NCBI GenBank assembly: GCA_038109305.1
Contig: JAYNIR010000002.1
Span: 62,001-126,000 of the forward strand
Origin: UBA1479 sp038109305
GTDB lineage: Bacteria; Pseudomonadota; Alphaproteobacteria; Rhodospirillales; Casp-alpha2
Direction: 5' to 3'
Length of the DNA stretch: 64,000 bases
A program made the translations under genes and the position numbers. The notes under the pieces were generated by a model. That model was not told the origin of the DNA, made no database searches, and saw only the letters and a list, made by a program, of their open reading frames with translations. Positions 42,316-50,211 of the stretch are shown in pieces; positions within the stretch are counted from its first letter, which is position 1; each line of letters starts with the position of its first letter.

Positions 42316-43356
42316 TCACCCCGCCCGCTCCTGCAACTCCTTTAACAGCGCGTCCGGGATGTCGACGCCGTCGGCCTCGGCCTTCGCCCGGTTGGCCCAG
42401 CGGTCGACGCCGGGGAGCCATGCGCCGTCCTGTTCGGTGATCGCTTCGACCAGCGTGCCGATGCGTTCGATAAAGGTGTTGTAGGCGGTTTCCTCGTCCT
42501 CGTGCGCAAACGCCGACGGATCAATCACCAAAAAGAACTGCCCGACCTTGGGCGGCGCACCGTCGGGGGAAAAGAAGGATGACGCTTCGAAACCGTGGTT
42601 AGACCCGGTGATGGTGGCGGCCAGGATTTCAACCATCAGCACCAGCGCCGCCCCTTTGGCGTCGCCCATGGGGATCATCATGCCGCCGTCGAGCGCTTCC
42701 TTCGCGTCGGTCGTCGATTGGCCGTGTTTGTCGGTGGCCCAGCCCTCGGGGATCGGCTCGCCTTTGTTCGCCGCCAGCATGATCTTGCCGCGGGCGACCT
42801 TGGAGAGCGCCAGGTCGACCAAAATCGGATCGCCCCACGCATCGCCGTCGGCGCTGGGCCGCGGGCAGGCGAATGAAATCGGGTTGGTGCCGTAAAGCGC
42901 CCGGTTGCCCATCCAGGGTGCGATGGCGGCGGGCGCGTTCAGAAAGCCGATGCCGATGAGCCCGTCCCGCGCCAGAGCCTCGACCGGATGGCCGCCGACA
43001 CCGCCATGGTGCGAGTTCCCGATGGCGAGGCCGCAGATGCCAGTTTCCTGCGCCAGTTTGCGGGCCTGCCCGATACCCAAGTTGATCGCCGGATAGGCGA
43101 AGCCGCCCATGGCGTCGACGCGGATCGAGGCCTTCGCCGTCTGTTCCAAGCGCGACACCGCATGGCCGTCGACCTTGCCCGAGGCGGCCTGCCCGGCATA
43201 GCTGGGTACGCGCGACACGCCGTGGGACGGCACGCCGTCGGCGTCCGCCTGAACCAGCGCGCGGGCGACATCGTCGGCGACGCTTTCCGCCGTGTTCGCA
43301 GCCATCAGCGCCTTCATGGCGAGCAGGTGAAGATCGTCGAGCTTTACGCGGGCCAT
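42316..43356 (-). CDS. comC: (R)-Sulfolactate dehydrogenase-like (ComC, malate/L-lactate dehydrogenase family)
   Basis: The 346-residue NAD(P)-dependent enzyme is of the Ldh_2 family (malate/L-lactate dehydrogenase type 2), with ADGVPSHGVSRVPSYAGQ, the HHGGVGGHPVEAL catalytic region, and ALYGTNPISFACPRP. Within this family ComC oxidises (R)-sulfolactate to sulfopyruvate. The linkage with SlcC and ComDE supports that role; without this context a related ureidoglycolate or malate dehydrogenase could not be excluded. It follows slcC on the same strand with 31 bp between. Product feeds ComDE. Confidence 0.82.
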   Translation of the reverse strand: MARVKLDDLHLLAMKALMAANTAESVADDVARALVQADADGVPSHGVSRVPSYAGQAASGKVDGHAVSRLEQTAKASIRVDAMGGFAYPAINLGIGQARKLAQETGICGLAIGNSHHGGVGGHPVEALARDGLIGIGFLNAPAAIAPWMGNRALYGTNPISFACPRPSADGDAWGDPILVDLALSKVARGKIMLAANKGEPIPEGWATDKHGQSTTDAKEALDGGMMIPMGDAKGAALVLMVEILAATITGSNHGFEASSFFSPDGAPPKVGQFFLVIDPSAFAHEDEETAYNTFIERIGTLVEAITEQDGAWLPGVDRWANRAKAEADGVDIPDALLKELQERAG

Positions 43357-43387
43357 TAGTGCTTGCTCCCGTTTAGGTGTCTTGGAT

Positions 43388-44320
43388 TTACTTTTCGCTC
43401 AGATGGCCCATGACTGCGTCCGCGATCATCGAGCACACCTTGGTTTCGCCCTCTTCCGTGCGCGGGCCGATATGCGGCGTCAGGTACAGGTTGGGCACGC
43501 CCTTGAAAATGTTCGGGGTCTTAACCGGTTCTTCGACAAACACGTCCGCATAGGCGCCGTCAAGCTTGCCGGATTTCAGCGCGTCGACCATCGCCTGTTC
43601 GTCGACGATGCCGCCGCGCGACAGGTTCAGAAGAACCGCCTTGTCCTTCATCTTGGCGATGGCCGCCGCGTCGATCAGGTTGCGAGTGTCGTCGGTCAGT
43701 GGCACGTGGATCGACACCGCATCGGAAACCGCCAGCAGATCATCCAGCGTTTCCGCCCGTTCGATGTTGTGTTTGGCCCAGATCGGATCGTTCGGGTCTT
43801 TGTACGGATCAAAGGCGATGCGCTTCATGCCGCAGCCCCGGACCCGCCACGCCAGCGCCGCGCCTGCCCAGCCGAGACCGATGATGCCCACGGTCTTGCC
43901 CTGGATTTCCCGGCCCATCATTTCGAGCCGGGGCCACTTGCCGTCGGCAACCAGATCCGAAGAGTGATAGGCCTTGCGGAACATGACGAAGATAGCGCCC
44001 AAGGCCAGTTCGGCGACCGAGTCCGAATTGGCGCCGGTCGCCGGATATACCGCGATGCCCCGGGCCTTGCAATCGTCCAGGTCGATGTTGTCGAGCCCGA
44101 CGCCCAAGCGGCCGACGCATTCGAGATTGTCGGCGGCTTCGAGCACCGCACCCCGGACCTGCGTGGCATTGCGGACGATCAGGCCGCGCACGCCCTTCAT
44201 CAGCGCCGGGATGTCGTCCTGGCGGGACACCAGATCGGGCACGTACTCGCAATCGAACGACTGCTTGATGCGCTCAACCTGCGCTTCCTGCATGAATTCG
44301 GTGATCAGAATGTCGGGCAT
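43388..44320 (-). CDS. slcC: (S)-Sulfolactate dehydrogenase-like (SlcC, D-2-hydroxyacid dehydrogenase family)
   Basis: The 310-residue enzyme belongs to the D-isomer-specific 2-hydroxyacid dehydrogenase family related to 3-phosphoglycerate dehydrogenase. NAD-binding GIIGLGWAGAALAWRVRG (about 142-160) is present. The active-site Arg lies in LLNLSRGGIVDEQAM, the Glu in VEEPVKTP and the His in LTPHIGPRT. In Chromohalobacter SlcC and ComC together interconvert sulfolactate enantiomers via sulfopyruvate. The same pair here, next to a sulfopyruvate decarboxylase, strongly suggests the same role. A phosphoglycerate-type substrate is the alternative. Confidence 0.82.
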   Translation of the reverse strand: MPDILITEFMQEAQVERIKQSFDCEYVPDLVSRQDDIPALMKGVRGLIVRNATQVRGAVLEAADNLECVGRLGVGLDNIDLDDCKARGIAVYPATGANSDSVAELALGAIFVMFRKAYHSSDLVADGKWPRLEMMGREIQGKTVGIIGLGWAGAALAWRVRGCGMKRIAFDPYKDPNDPIWAKHNIERAETLDDLLAVSDAVSIHVPLTDDTRNLIDAAAIAKMKDKAVLLNLSRGGIVDEQAMVDALKSGKLDGAYADVFVEEPVKTPNIFKGVPNLYLTPHIGPRTEEGETKVCSMIADAVMGHLSEK

Positions 44321-44449
44321 GATGCTTTAATTCTCCGATGGCGACGGCGACCGAGCGGCCGCCGATGCGCCAAAGCAAGGCGCGGACGCGCCGCGCAGTC
44401 ATCCAAAAACGCCAAGGGCATGGACATGCCCGCCGGCGCCTGAGGAAAC

Positions 44450-45013
44450 TTAAGAGTTAGCGGCCGCCAGCGTCTTCATGAACCGGTCGCGTATGACGAC
44501 CTGATCGATGGTGATGTTCGGCACCGGGATGTTGCCGCTTTTGCACTTGCTGACGATGATCGTCATTATGCCGGACGCCAGCGCCTTTTTAACAACGTCG
44601 GCGGTGTCTTCGGCCTTGCATTCGATGACGGTGTCGCAACCGCAGGCCTCGGCCACCTTGGTGAGCGAGGTCTTCTTGCCGGCGTAGGTCGGCTGGTCGC
44701 CGGTCGAACCGTAGCTGCCGTTATCGATGATCAGCAAGATGAAGTTGTCGGCCACGTTGTTGGCGATGGTCGGCAGCGTGCCCATGTTGGTCAGGATCGA
44801 GCCGTCGCCGTCGATGGCGATGATCTTCTGTTTCTGCACGAGCGCGCAGCCGAGACCGATGGAAGACGCCAGGCCCATGGTGCCGAGCATGTAAAAGTTG
44901 GTCGGCTGGTCGTCCATCATGTGGAGTTCCTGGCTCGGCAGGCCGATATTGCAGATCACGAAGTGGTCGGAAATGACCGGGATCAGGCTTTTCAGAACGT
45001 CGGAGCGATTCAT
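44450..45013 (-). CDS. comE: Sulfopyruvate decarboxylase beta subunit
   Basis: The 187-residue protein is the thiamine-diphosphate-binding C-terminal half of a split decarboxylase. The TPP motif is IIAIDGDGSILTNMGTLP (GDG then, after about 25 residues, IDNGSYGSTG). ComE pairs with ComD to convert sulfopyruvate to sulfoacetaldehyde and CO2. The similar phosphonopyruvate decarboxylase is the main alternative, but its subunits are normally fused and the neighbours here are sulfolactate dehydrogenases. The gene starts three bases after the comD stop, so both subunits are made together. The xsc gene for the next step is not in the window. Confidence 0.85.
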   Translation of the reverse strand: MNRSDVLKSLIPVISDHFVICNIGLPSQELHMMDDQPTNFYMLGTMGLASSIGLGCALVQKQKIIAIDGDGSILTNMGTLPTIANNVADNFILLIIDNGSYGSTGDQPTYAGKKTSLTKVAEACGCDTVIECKAEDTADVVKKALASGIMTIIVSKCKSGNIPVPNITIDQVVIRDRFMKTLAAANS

Positions 45014-45016
45014 CGT

Positions 45017-45511
45017 TCAGTTCCCCCAGAAGCTGGCGTCGGTGAGGATCGCCACCGGCTTGTTGCACATGAAGGTGTATTTCAGGATTTTGTCCAGTTC
45101 CTCGACATCGTCCGGCTTGTGGAAGTGGTAGGTTGGAATCAGCATCTGACTCAGCAGCGCCTTGGTGTGCAGCGCCATTTCGACCTGACAGGCGACCTTT
45201 TCGCCCAGTTCGCCGCGGTAGCTGATGAGCATCGGCAGCGGGATGTGGTAAAACTGGATCAACGTCGCGAGCGAGTTGAGCGTCACGCCCAAGGCCGTGT
45301 TCTGCATGATGATGCAGGGCCGCGTGCCGCCCAGAAAGGCGCCGGCGCAAAGACCCATGCCTTCGTCTTCCTTGTTTGACGGTACGTGCATGATTTTGTT
45401 GTGCTTTTCGACTTCCTCGATCACGCCGCCCAGTTGTTTGCAGGGCACGGTGGTGACGAAGCCGATGTCGTTCGCCGCCATATCGTCGACGATGCGTTTA
45501 CTGATGGACAA
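45017..45511 (-). CDS. comD: Sulfopyruvate decarboxylase alpha subunit
   Basis: The 164-residue protein is the N-terminal half of the split TPP decarboxylase. It has FVTTVPCKQLGGVIEEVE, the catalytic Glu region in HVPSNKEDEGMGLCAGAFLG, and the long conserved helix LGVTLNSLATLIQFYHIPLP. The frame opens at 45742, but family members start at (M)SISKRIVDDM, which here corresponds to a TTG at 45511 with GGGAG eight bases upstream. That gives the usual length of about 165 residues. With comE it yields sulfoacetaldehyde, which would need Xsc or a sulfoacetaldehyde dehydrogenase elsewhere. Confidence 0.85.
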   Translation of the reverse strand: MSISKRIVDDMAANDIGFVTTVPCKQLGGVIEEVEKHNKIMHVPSNKEDEGMGLCAGAFLGGTRPCIIMQNTALGVTLNSLATLIQFYHIPLPMLISYRGELGEKVACQVEMALHTKALLSQMLIPTYHFHKPDDVEELDKILKYTFMCNKPVAILTDASFWGN

Positions 45512-45791
45512 AATCGATTCTCCCGTTTCCGGTTCGGTGGGGGCCAGTTGAATTCGTTCGATTAGGCGCGGGTCTCTCCCCAGGGCCCCGGCCAAGGTAC
45601 CAAAGCGCATGATGGTTGCCGCCGTCAACAAAGTCATATAACTCTTATATAAATTCTGCAACATAAGCGCCGGGATGGCGCCTGCAGCGTGAGCACGCGG
45701 TTGCCCAAATATCCCGCCGCCCACAAAGCGCCGCCCGCCCATTGCACCGCCGCATTATACCTTCAGCCCTGAAAGAACCGCGAGACGCCCG
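45512..45791. promoter_or_regulatory. Divergent regulatory region between comD and the GntR gene with candidate operator
   Basis: A perfect 6-3-6 inverted repeat, ATATAA-CTC-TTATAT at 45636-45650, lies in the centre of the 280-bp gap between comD and the divergent GntR gene, in an AT-rich patch inside GC-rich DNA. GntR/HutC-type regulators bind short palindromes rich in T and A, so this is the best operator candidate. No direct evidence of binding is available. Confidence 0.55.
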
Positions 45792-46526
45792 ATGGACCGG
45801 CTGAAACCTCATACGGGCGGCGCACCCCTTTATCGCCGGGTGAAAGAACACTTGGTCCGCGAAATCGCCCAAGGGCGTTATGCCGTGACCGATCCGATGC
45901 CGTCCGAACAGCGCCTGGCCGAACGGTTCGGCGTCGCCCAGGGCACGGTGCGCCGGGCGCTCGACGAACTGGCCCGCGAAAACCTGGTGATCCGCCACCA
46001 GGGGCGCGGCACCTTCGTGCATGCGCACGGGCCGGAGCGCGACCTGTTTCACTTTTTCCATCTGGTCGCGCCGGACGGCGAGCGGCGGTTGCCGACCAGC
46101 CGCGTGCTGTCCGTCGCAAGGCGGCGCCTGTCGGCGAATGAAGCGTTGGCCCTCAAAAGGCCGACGACCGAACACGCCGCCGAAATCCGCCGTGTCCGCG
46201 ACCTCCGCGGCCGGCATTCAATCCTTGAAACCATCATCGTGCCCGATGCGCTGTTCCCGGGCCTGGGCAGCCTGCGGGCGGACCACGTCCCCAATACGCT
46301 CTATCAGCTTTACCACGAACGGTTCGGCGTGATCATTCACCGGGCGGTGGAAAAGATCTCCGCCGACGCGGCAGGCCCGGATGACGTGAAGCACCTGGGG
46401 CTCGACCGCAACACGCCGCTGTTGCGGATCGAACGCATCGCGCTGACGCTCGAAGGCCAGCCGGTCGAACTCCGGGTCAGCCGTTGCGATACCCGCCATC
46501 AGGCGTATCTGTCCGACCTGGTGTGA
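45792..46526 (+). CDS. GntR-family (HutC subfamily) transcriptional regulator
   Basis: The 244-residue protein has an N-terminal winged helix-turn-helix of the GntR family (MPSEQRLAERFGVAQGTVRR, about 37-56, then VIRHQGRGTFVHAHGP) and a C-terminal UTRA ligand-binding domain (about 95-240, with TPLLRIERIALTLEGQPVEL). HutC-type regulators usually repress an adjacent catabolic operon and release it when a substrate binds UTRA. Here it diverges from comDE-slcC-comC, with a palindromic operator candidate between them. Sulfolactate or sulfopyruvate would be plausible effectors, by inference. Confidence 0.9.
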   Translation: MDRLKPHTGGAPLYRRVKEHLVREIAQGRYAVTDPMPSEQRLAERFGVAQGTVRRALDELARENLVIRHQGRGTFVHAHGPERDLFHFFHLVAPDGERRLPTSRVLSVARRRLSANEALALKRPTTEHAAEIRRVRDLRGRHSILETIIVPDALFPGLGSLRADHVPNTLYQLYHERFGVIIHRAVEKISADAAGPDDVKHLGLDRNTPLLRIERIALTLEGQPVELRVSRCDTRHQAYLSDLV

Positions 46527-46547
46527 TCGGCCGGGGGCCGGACGCGC

Positions 46548-46965
46548 CTAACCCTTCCAACTAACCAGCGTGGGCGCAGGCTCGTCCTCTTTCTCGCGTT
46601 GCAGGACGGCGCGAAGCCGCTTGACCGTGACGCCGTAAACGGCCTTCAGAAGCGGGTCCATGTCTTCAAGCCGGCCCTGAAATTCATCCCGCGTTAGAAT
46701 GGAGACCTTTGTCTCGGCGATGGCGACGACGGTTGCCGGCGGCACATCGTCGTCCAGCATGGACAATTCGCCGATGACTCACCCTTGCCGAGCCGCGCCA
46801 CGGTTTTCGGGTTCGACGACCGGGTGCCGGACCGGACTTCGACCTGGCCGTCTAAAATCAGGGATGCGACGCGGCCGCCGACCCCTTCGTGATCAACTCG
46901 TCGCCCATTTTTAAGGTTCTGTGCCTGCCGGTTCCCATGGCAAGGCTCGCGATGACGGCTGGCAT
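46548..46965 (-). pseudogene. Cyclic-nucleotide-binding domain protein, broken by two one-base deletions
   Basis: The cNMP-binding domain is readable only by joining three frames. An N-terminal piece (ATG at 46965; KMGDELITKGS) shifts frame at about 46870 into LILDGQVEVRSG, which then shifts at about 46775-46780 into IGELSMLDDDVPPATVVAI and the rest to 46548. Each shift is one missing base. The core motif ELSMLDDxPxxATV is the phosphate-binding cassette analogue, though the usual R-x-A arginine is replaced by Pro-Ala-Thr. It is a short CRP-like single domain protein, perhaps once a cAMP receiver of the cyclases. Confidence 0.7.
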
Positions 46966-47062
46966 CTTGGCGCAGCCTGTCCGAACCACAGGATACCAAT
47001 GGGACGGGCGCCCTGCAAAATCACGTTTTAAGGGAGCCGGAGGTCCGGCCGGGCGGGCTTGT

Positions 47063-47401
47063 TCAGGCGCCCCTTGGGCCCAGCAGGATGATCGCCGCGC
47101 CGCCCAGGCAGACGACCGCGCCGATCAGGTCCCAGCGGTCGGGCCGGGCGCCCTCGACCAGCCACAGCCAGCCGAGCGACGCGGCGATGTACGCCCCGCC
47201 GTAGGCCGCAAAGGCGCGCCCGGCGAAGGCCGCGTCGACACGGGTCAGAATACAAGCGAAGGCAGCGAGCGCCAGAACGCCCGGCACGGTCCACAGCGCT
47301 GACTTGCCAAGCCGAAGCCACGCCCAGAAGGCGAAACAGCCTGCGATTTCAAGAATCGCGGCGGCGATATAATGAGCTAGCGGGGACACCGGAATCGCCA
47401 A
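47063..47401 (-). CDS. YnfA (UPF0060) family small membrane protein
   Basis: The protein (about 112 residues) has four membrane helices and the YnfA/UPF0060 pattern: AAILEIAGCFAFWAWLRLGK, a central DAAFAGRAFAAYGGAYIAAS, and the last helix LIGAVVCLGGAAIILLGPR. Members resemble the small-multidrug-resistance transporters, but function is not established. I start at the TTG at 47401 because the conserved sequence begins there; a GTG at 47389 is the alternative. The open frame upstream overlaps the cupin gene. It stands between the cNMP pseudogene and the cupin gene. Confidence 0.8.
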   Translation of the reverse strand: MAIPVSPLAHYIAAAILEIAGCFAFWAWLRLGKSALWTVPGVLALAAFACILTRVDAAFAGRAFAAYGGAYIAASLGWLWLVEGARPDRWDLIGAVVCLGGAAIILLGPRGA

Positions 47402-47418
47402 GATCCGCGCGGGGGGGC

Positions 47419-47982
47419 CTACTCCGCCGCTTCCAGGTGTGCGTTGTAGCGTTCGAACAGCGCCATGTTCTTGGTCACGTCGTAGGGCTTTTCCTCGAGG
47501 CTTTCCGCGTCCCATTCAGACCGTTCGATTTCGAAGAAATTACCGCCGTAAACGTGCAGCGCGCCGGTCATGCGGTCGATCGGGTTGGTCACCGAATGCA
47601 CGATGTCCTTGCCCAAGGGCGCGACGTCGCCCGAGCGCAAAGCCTTGGCGCCGGCGGCTTCGATACGGCTATGGCCGGGCTCGCCGTCGAACTTGCGCCA
47701 AAACACGTTGTCTTCGGCCCCAGTGTAGAGGCCGATCACCGCCCACATGTTATGATTATGCGGCAGCAGCGTCATGTACGGGCCCCAGACGAGATTGAGG
47801 ATCGTCAGGTTGTCGGCCACGTAAATTTTGTCCGGTCCGGCCTTGGAAGGTTCGCCCAGTCCGCGCATCAGATCCGCCGGATCCGAACAGGCGCGTTCGA
47901 GCAGTTCCCTCACCGCCATGTGGCTGTCGGTTTCCTTGATGGCGTCCAGGCAGTCCTGGGTGAAACGGTCGCGGTCGAACAC
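47419..47982 (-). CDS. Cupin protein, cysteine-dioxygenase-like
   Basis: The 187-residue protein has a cupin core with the first metal-binding box MTLLPHNHNMWAVIGLYTGAE (H-x-H about 80) and a second box VHSVTNPIDRMTGALHVYGG with two further histidines. The overall length and DNLTILNLVWGPYM before the first box resemble cysteine dioxygenase-type enzymes, which oxidise cysteine or similar thiols with Fe(II). The sequence alone cannot give the thiol. I start at the GTG at 47982, which has GGAGG five bases upstream. A sulfur substrate would fit the nearby C3-sulfonate module, by inference. Confidence 0.72.
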   Translation of the reverse strand: MFDRDRFTQDCLDAIKETDSHMAVRELLERACSDPADLMRGLGEPSKAGPDKIYVADNLTILNLVWGPYMTLLPHNHNMWAVIGLYTGAEDNVFWRKFDGEPGHSRIEAAGAKALRSGDVAPLGKDIVHSVTNPIDRMTGALHVYGGNFFEIERSEWDAESLEEKPYDVTKNMALFERYNAHLEAAE

Positions 47983-48128
47983 GGGAGCCTCCGAAAAATC
48001 TGTAATTTCCGATTGTATACAAACGCGGCCCCGGCGGCGCAACAGAAACGGGCCAGGAATCGCCTAGGGCTAAGCCGCCCCGTTCGGACATGGATCGCCG
48101 GGCGCTTTGGAAAGTTATGGAGGAAGCC

Positions 48129-48671
48129 ATGTTCGAGATAATTTGGAAGCTGCGCGAAGATCATAAGAAATTGGCCCGGCTTCTCGATCTGATCGCTCGC
48201 GAGGTGCGACATTTCGGCGCCGGTGAGCGCGCTGACTACGAACTGGTCGAAATCATCCTGGAATACGTTCTCAATTACCCCGACCTGTTCCACCACCCGC
48301 TCGAGAACCAGGTTTATGCCAAGCTTGTTGAAATCGACCCGGCGGTCGCCGGTAGCATAGGCGAGCTGGACATGGAAAATGCGGAACTGGGCCAGTTGAC
48401 GCGGCGCTTTGCGGCGGCCCTTCAAAACTTCATGCAGGATGAGGAACTGCACCGCGATTGGTTCGTCGAAGTGGCATCCGATTACCTGACCTATCAACGC
48501 CATCACATGCAGATGGAAGAATTTCTGTTCTTTCCGGCGGCGCTGCGCACGTTGTCACCCGGCGACTGGGATGAAATCGCCCGCGACTACGAAGCCCCCG
48601 ACGATCCACTGTTTGAAGTCGGCACAGCGCGAGACAAATACGACCGCTTGCACCAAGAAGTCCTCAAATGA
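48129..48671 (+). CDS. Hemerythrin domain-containing protein
   Basis: The 180-residue protein has a hemerythrin HHE fold. It begins with MFEIIWKLREDHKKLA, giving the first metal His, followed by FHHPLENQVY, then ELHRDWF and YQRHHMQMEEFLFFP, which supply the remaining histidine and glutamate ligands. The binding of a di-iron site and oxygen or NO is typical; its biological role here is unknown. I start at the ATG at 48129 with GGAGG five bases before it. It converges on the SDR gene and diverges from the cupin gene. Confidence 0.87.
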   Translation: MFEIIWKLREDHKKLARLLDLIAREVRHFGAGERADYELVEIILEYVLNYPDLFHHPLENQVYAKLVEIDPAVAGSIGELDMENAELGQLTRRFAAALQNFMQDEELHRDWFVEVASDYLTYQRHHMQMEEFLFFPAALRTLSPGDWDEIARDYEAPDDPLFEVGTARDKYDRLHQEVLK

Positions 48672-48723
48672 GGCAAGTTGGCCGACACGCACGCGATGTC
48701 GGCGCAGGGCTGATGGGGCTTTT

Positions 48724-49467
48724 CTATCTGCCGCCGGCGACGTTCAAAACCGTGCCGGTGACATAGGTGGCGGCGGCGGAGCACAGCCAGTGCACGGCCT
48801 CGGCGATTTCTTCCGTGGTGCCGATACGGGCCAGCGGAATTTCCGTTTTCAACGCGGTTTCGAAATTGTCGACATGCCCGCCTTCCCGCGCCATGTCGGT
48901 TTCGACAAACCCGGGCGCCACGGCGTTGACCCGGATGCCCTCCGCGCCAACCTCGCGGGCGAGCCCGTCGGTAAACACATCGATGGCGCCCTTGAGGCCC
49001 GCATAGTCCACCCACTGGCCGGGCGCGCCGCGCTTTGTCGACGTCGATGAAATGCTGACGATGGACCCGCCCCGTCCACCGTTGGCCGTCGACATGCGTT
49101 TCACCGCTTCGCGGCAAAACAGGATGACGCCCGCGTAATTGACCCGCCAGACATTTTCCAGGGTTTCCCAGGTCACGTCCTCAACCCGGCGGCGCGGGCC
49201 CGAAATGCCAGCGTTGTTGACCAGCGCGTCGATTTTAATGCCTTCGCCGTCCAGCGTTTCGAACAGCTTCAAGATTTCTTCTTCCGACCCGTTGTCGCAG
49301 CTAAGCGCCCGTGCATTGATGTTGCTCGCAATCGCGTGCGCTTTGGTGTCAGACGACACGAAGGTGAAGATCACGTCCCACCCGCGCTGCGCGAACAGGC
49401 CGACAATGGCGCGGCCGATGCCGCGCGTACCGCCGGTGACAAGGACGGTTTTTTTCTGTGTGTTCAT
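48724..49467 (-). CDS. Short-chain dehydrogenase/reductase (SDR)
   Basis: The 247-residue classical SDR has TGGTRGIGRAIVGLFAQRG as the cofactor loop, NNAGISGPRRR, and the catalytic Ser of SIVSISSTSTKRG. In place of the usual Tyr-x3-Lys, VDYAGLKGAIDVF provides Tyr and Lys, and APGFVETDM follows. Such enzymes act on a wide range of alcohols and carbonyls; this one resembles glucose-1-dehydrogenase or 3-oxoacyl-ACP reductase-like members. I start at the ATG at 49467, with GGTGAG before it. It is divergent from the broken deacetylase. Confidence 0.87.
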   Translation of the reverse strand: MNTQKKTVLVTGGTRGIGRAIVGLFAQRGWDVIFTFVSSDTKAHAIASNINARALSCDNGSEEEILKLFETLDGEGIKIDALVNNAGISGPRRRVEDVTWETLENVWRVNYAGVILFCREAVKRMSTANGGRGGSIVSISSTSTKRGAPGQWVDYAGLKGAIDVFTDGLAREVGAEGIRVNAVAPGFVETDMAREGGHVDNFETALKTEIPLARIGTTEEIAEAVHWLCSAAATYVTGTVLNVAGGR

Positions 49468-49561
49468 GGTCTCACCCAAATTCTGGACAGCGCATTATTT
49501 TACCGCGCCCCGGTTCGGCCGCATGATGTGGCCAGAATGCCGCAAAAGCCAAGTAGGGACT

Positions 49562-50209
49562 ATGAGACATCACGCTGACCTTCGACAATGGGCCCGAACC
49601 GGACGTGACGCCGGGTGTGCTCGACACCCTTGCGCGGCTGGACGTGCCGGCGACCTTTTTCGTGCTCGGCAAGAAAATCGCCGAACCGACGCGCCGGGTG
49701 CTGACCGAACGCGCCCATGCGGAAGGCCACTGGATCGCCAATCACACCTCTAATCACGACACGCCCTTGGGCCGGCTTTCGGGCGAGATGCTCACCGAAG
49801 ACGAAATCGGCCGCGCGCAGGACCTGATCGGCCCCCTCGCCCATCCGGACAATTTCTTCCGACCGTTCGGCGGCCAGGGTGAGCTCGGCCCGCATTTGAT
49901 GGGCCGCCAGGTCGCGGGTTTTCTGCAATCCGGCGGATATACCTGCGTGTTGTGGAACGTCATCCCGCGCGACTGGGACCGGGAAACCAACGCAACGTGG
50001 CCGGAAACGGCGATGGAGATCACGGCACCGCTTAGCCACGCGCTGATCGTCTTCTACGACCTGCCGACCGGCGCCATGGACCATCTGGAACAATCCATCA
50101 AAATGGTACGGGACGCCGGCAGGCATTCCGCCGGGACTTTCCGGCGGAATGCCTGCCGATTGTTCGAGGAAACGCCGGGCCGGATTCAGGTCAGTTCGGT
50201 ACTGGGTAA
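49562..50209 (+). pseudogene. Polysaccharide deacetylase-family gene with two frameshifts
   Basis: The NodB-type core is readable: TFDNGPEPDVTPGVLDTL with the catalytic Asp, a H-x3-H site in GHWIANHTSNHD, and FFRPFGGQGELGPHLMG. The only ATG near the start (49562) is in another frame, as an in-frame TGA at 49563 separates it from TFDNGP; one base too many (or two too few) explains this. At about 50131-50135 a one-base deletion throws the tail out of frame. The expected end, DFPAECLPIVRG and stop at 50207-50209, is read in a different frame. The frame as it stands runs to 50357 inside the aldehyde dehydrogenase gene. Confidence 0.78.
50117..50158. repeat. Perfect 18-bp inverted repeat at the deacetylase frameshift
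   Basis: The arms 50117-50134 and 50141-50158 are perfect reverse complements (left arm cggcaggcattccgccgg) around a 6-nt loop. It coincides with the C-terminal frameshift of the deacetylase pseudogene and lies 54 bp before the convergent aldehyde dehydrogenase gene end. It could fold as a hairpin in RNA but has no T-tract. Confidence 0.92.
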
Positions 50210-50211
50210 AG

